Positions 61,001-64,000 of a DNA stretch of 64,000 nt are shown here, one piece after another (positions within the stretch are counted from its first letter, which is position 1; each line of letters starts with the position of its first letter). Position numbers and translations under genes: made by a program. The notes under the pieces were generated by a model. The model had not been told where the DNA came from. It saw only the letters and a program-made list of their open reading frames with translations, and ran no database searches. The DNA is from Hevea brasiliensis (lineage: Eukaryota; Streptophyta; Magnoliopsida; Malpighiales; Euphorbiaceae): NCBI RefSeq assembly GCF_030052815.1, contig NC_079495.1:56274773-56338772 (forward strand). The letters run 5' to 3'.

Positions 61001-62372
61001 TATAAGCCTAGTTTCATGTCCAATTGGCCAAACATCAATTGGACCTACACAGCCAAAGTTATGACTGTGCAAGTGGACTGAATTTTCACCCTCTCACGCA
61101 CTAACAAGGCGGCCTACACATTCACTTGGCTATACTATTTTTCAGTCCAATTCATGGTCAACATACCTAAAATGGTCACTAATTGACCCTTATAATGTTC
61201 TTTCACAATTCCATAAGCTAAATCCAAGTTTCACTTCTCAAAACCCTAATATCCAATTTAAATTATCCATAAACCTTAATTAGCACACTAATTCAACATC
61301 CATGCATATTCATACCTTAAACATCATTTCTATCCATTCTAAATTCATTAAAACAATCAACCTCATCCTTCCTTAGGGCTGCCAAAAATTAAAGATGCCC
61401 TAACACATATAACTTACTTCAAACTCTTACAATTTCTTAACTTAAAATGATGCTTTAACAAGGATTAAAGGAGTGAGAGTGAAAGGATAGCACTAACCTC
61501 ACTTTAACCTCTTGTAGGGCAGATTTTTCCAAGCTTCAACCTCACTTTCTTTCCTTTTCTAGGCTGCCAAACACTCTCCCAAGATGAGTGGACAAGTTTT
61601 AATGAAAGGGGTTTAGGGTTTAGTAGTGGAAACAAGGGAGAAATGAAGCTTTTTGGTTAAACATCAATGGAGGGAGAAGAGGGAGAGGTTTAAAACGTTT
61701 TGAAGAAGAAGAAGGCAGCTGGTATTTTAATTCCTTTGGCCTTGTTTATCTCTTTTTATTAGTTAGTAAATTGGTTGTTTAATTGTCATTGGTGGATGCT
61801 TTTAAATGACATCACCTTATGTCATAATTAAGCATTTTCCTTCATTTTCTTTTCTTCTTTTCTCTACTCATTTTCAATTCAATTTTTAACAATATTTATT
61901 TATATTTTAGATCATATTAATTATTTACTTAACTGGACAAGTCGGCCAAAAATCACCTCTGAAGGCGAAATGACCAAAATGCCCTCCGTTTGGCTTAACG
62001 GGTCAAAATTGTCTGTACCGATTGAAAAAATTTTCTAAGTATTTTCTTGGCATTCTAATGCCATAGGAACCTCAATGACCCTTCTTTGGAGTCCCAAAAA
62101 TTATTTTATAATTTTTCCCCCGGGTCTAGGGCTCCTCGTTGCGAGAACCGCAACTTCCCTCTGGTTACCCCTCGCTAGGGTACTGGCTCATTTGACTTAG
62201 TTGTATTTTATTTCTAAAATTTTTACTAAATTTTTCTCATCAATATTTGAGTTAATTATGGTTCCTCACTTTAGTTTAAATATTTTTTTTTTTCAGAAGT
62301 TCTAGCTGTCCGGACCGACACCGGTCGCCGGAACAGTAGAATGTACGGAGTTGCTACGGGGAGGGTGTTACA
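58017..62372 (-). repeat. Element D LTR 2 (5' LTR), type 1b
   Basis: It starts TGTGACACCCCTTACCCG and ends GGGTGTTACA. It follows LTR 1, with clustered differences at 58235-58700 and 60500-60545 (for example TTTATCGTTC against TTTACTGTTC). Confidence 0.94.
59269..59343. repeat. 21-bp minisatellite in D LTR 2
   Basis: Three units of the GGGCATAAA(A)GCCATGAATAC type and a partial copy. Confidence 0.9.
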
Positions 62373-62740
62373 AAGTAAATATATAATTGTGATTTATACT
62401 TGATTATCACATGTGATGGATGATTGAGAACTGAAATTGAGAAATGTTATGGAGATTTTGATATTGGAGTTTGAAATGATGAGACATGAATATTGGAAGT
62501 GTTTTTCACAGGTTCCGAAGAACTGTTTTCTCCATTTTTAGCCGGTACTCTGCCGGATTTTCTTTAAAATTTTCGGAACCTCAAATAAATAATACTTTTG
62601 ATAAATGGCTTAAATAAATTATATTTCATAAACTATATTCAAAATTATGACAAAAATTTATTAAGGTAAAATAGAGTGTGCCGGTACACCGTGTGACATA
62701 TCTTACTCGGATATACTGTAGCCGGGTAAGGGGTGTCACA
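62373..62740 (+). repeat. Element C LTR 2 (3' LTR), end
   Basis: It resumes with AAGTAAATATATAATTG, continuous in LTR 1 near 41368, and ends GGGGTGTCACA. Without D the LTR is about 3083 bp. Confidence 0.95.
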
Positions 62741-64000
62741 CAAAACAGGTCCAATTGACCTGAAATTTTAACCATGAATAGTTAAGATCCATACCTACAA
62801 GTCTTATGAAGACACCAAGCCCAGAAATGACCATAAGAAATCAAACAGCTTGCACAAGTTCGGGTCCAAAAACTGGTCGAACCAAAGTTGACCAAATTGA
62901 CCTAAAATGACCAAATTTGATGCCATTTGACCAGCTATAGTAAAATGACCATAACTTGGTCTACATAACTCGGATTGACCTAGAATTTTTCCCCGCGTTC
63001 CGTAAGACATAGATCTACAAGTTTGTAGTTTTGAACGAAACCCGAAAACCGAGGGAACTAGGTCATCCGGCTAGGTCAAACTAGTATACCAAAATCCAGC
63101 AAGTTGCGTTAAAATGCACTAAACAAGGAAATGAGTTTGGTAAAACGTACTAACCCTAAAACCCTATCGAATGTGACATATTAATGACACTAAAACCTAA
63201 ATTACCTAGAACACATTGAGGGTCGATATATTAGGTGATTAAGCAAATAATAGATTTCAGTGAACTACTTATCAAGCATTATCGATAGAGACAATTTAAT
63301 TTAGTACTGAAACACTTTAAATTGTGTTTCTCAGTTAGTAAAGACTCAGGGAAAGGGAAGGAAACACTGAGTCCAAACCAGGAGACAGTCATCAGAGGTT
63401 TGTGCACAACTAGTTTTTAACTGTTTTTGTTTTGAATACTTTATATGATTAAATGACATATTTTTCTTATGTATTATGTTTAACAAGCATTGGATTTAAT
63501 TCAATGATTATTGAAAATTGTTATAGTATGTATGAATTTAGGTTGTGAAATGGTATTTCCACAAGTATTAAGCATTGTTATGGATTGAATAAATTATGTT
63601 TTAGAAAATTGTGATAGAACATGTTTTGAATTGTAATGGTAATTTTCATGGAAAAATGCAAATTTATAATTTGAATTGTGATGAGCATAAAAATTATTGG
63701 ATATTGGAATTGACTTTGAATCGAATTATATTGTGAATTATGCTCACAAAAAGGATTGTGATATTGTTTTATATCTCACTATAGATGCTTGACTAGGTTA
63801 TTACCCGTCTCTCTCATTTGTTGAGAAGACAATGGAGTTAGTTGTGTTTTGATTACCATGGTACGTGCACAGGCTTAGATTTTCCTCTGATTTGAGGTTA
63901 GATCTAAGTTTATTTTATCGTTATGGCCCTTGCGAAAGATTCAGTATTGTGATGGTACTGTGCACGATGATTCGACCTCCCCGACCATAGGGAGTTAGAA
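62741..64000 (+). repeat. Element H: type-2 LTR, second part (runs off window)
   Basis: CAAAA (62741-62745) repeats C's target site, then the H LTR continues with CAGGTCCAATTGACCTG, the reverse complement of the F and S LTR unit region. It passes the equivalents of F 16190 down to about 15000. With 36945-38665 it gives about 2.98 kb, so roughly 1 kb of this LTR lies outside. No gene is seen. Confidence 0.85.

Larger units (their letters stand above)
53297..62372 (-). mobile_element. Element D: two giant LTRs with almost no internal region
   Basis: LTRs of 4365 bp (53297-57661) and 4356 bp (58017-62372) flank just 355 bp. AAGTA lies on both sides (53292-53296, 62373-62377). Primer-binding site and polypurine tract are perfect. 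The LTRs match over long stretches (for example 54720-55500 against 59436-60220), so it is recent and was presumably moved by another element's proteins. Confidence 0.94.
38666..62740 (+). mobile_element. Element C: full-domain type-1a chromovirus, split by S and D
   Basis: LTR 1 (38666-41735), primer-binding site, gag to chromodomain on the plus strand, polypurine tract and LTR 2 (50577-53296 plus 62373-62740) are all present. CAAAA flanks both ends (38661-38665, 62741-62745). The solo LTR S and the element D were inserted later. It is the least damaged coding copy here: RT to integrase is open for 542 codons. Confidence 0.95.

Overview
The window is plant nuclear DNA made entirely of nested LTR retrotransposons. 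I see no host gene, tRNA, rRNA or clearly non-transposon spacer. All coding remnants are Ty3/gypsy chromoviruses with the order gag, protease, reverse transcriptase (RT), RNase H, integrase and a C-terminal chromodomain, as in the Del/Tekay type. Their primer-binding sites match the 3' end of initiator tRNA-Met (TGGTATCAGAGC). A eudicot is likely from the style of the gag and pol proteins, but I cannot name the species.

Three kinds of long LTR (about 3.1-4.4 kb) occur. Type 1a is carried by X, A and C; A and C have a full set of coding domains. Type 1b is carried by E, G and D, which keep only gag or almost nothing. Type 2 is carried by F (all domains, badly broken), H (LTR only in view) and S (a solo LTR). 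Type 1 and type 2 LTRs share termini (TGTAACACCC / GGTGTNACA) and some internal blocks.

Layout. A (minus strand) is the oldest host. Its left LTR is cut by X (1-2390) and resumes at 2391-4819. Its coding region is 4882-9555. Its right LTR starts at 9677 and is cut first by E (9837-30662) and then by G (from 32318). E is a gag-only element, itself split by F (14200-26296). G is gag-only, and its right LTR is cut by H (from 36945, opposite orientation, running past the window end). H is cut by C (38666-62740, plus strand). C is split by the solo LTR S (46407-50421, inside its chromodomain) and by D (53297-62372, inside its 3' LTR). Five-base target-site duplications support five insertions at both ends: E TTTAT, F CTATC, C CAAAA, S AGAAA, D AAGTA. 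The deepest chain is A > G > H > C > D.

How the parts work together. A and C are the type-1 elements here that could once have made Gag and Pol. E, G and D keep the primer-binding site and polypurine tract, so they look like passengers that relied on such partners. The most interesting signal is a 75-bp GT-AG intron-like insert in the integrase of both A and C, just after the catalytic Glu. It carries a conserved in-frame stop, and if unspliced it would remove the integrase C-terminus and chromodomain. Other notable signals are a degenerate ~200-bp repeat inside every LTR type, conserved hairpins, a variable 21-bp minisatellite, and patches of sequence damage at CTG/CAG sites that look more like read error than mutation.
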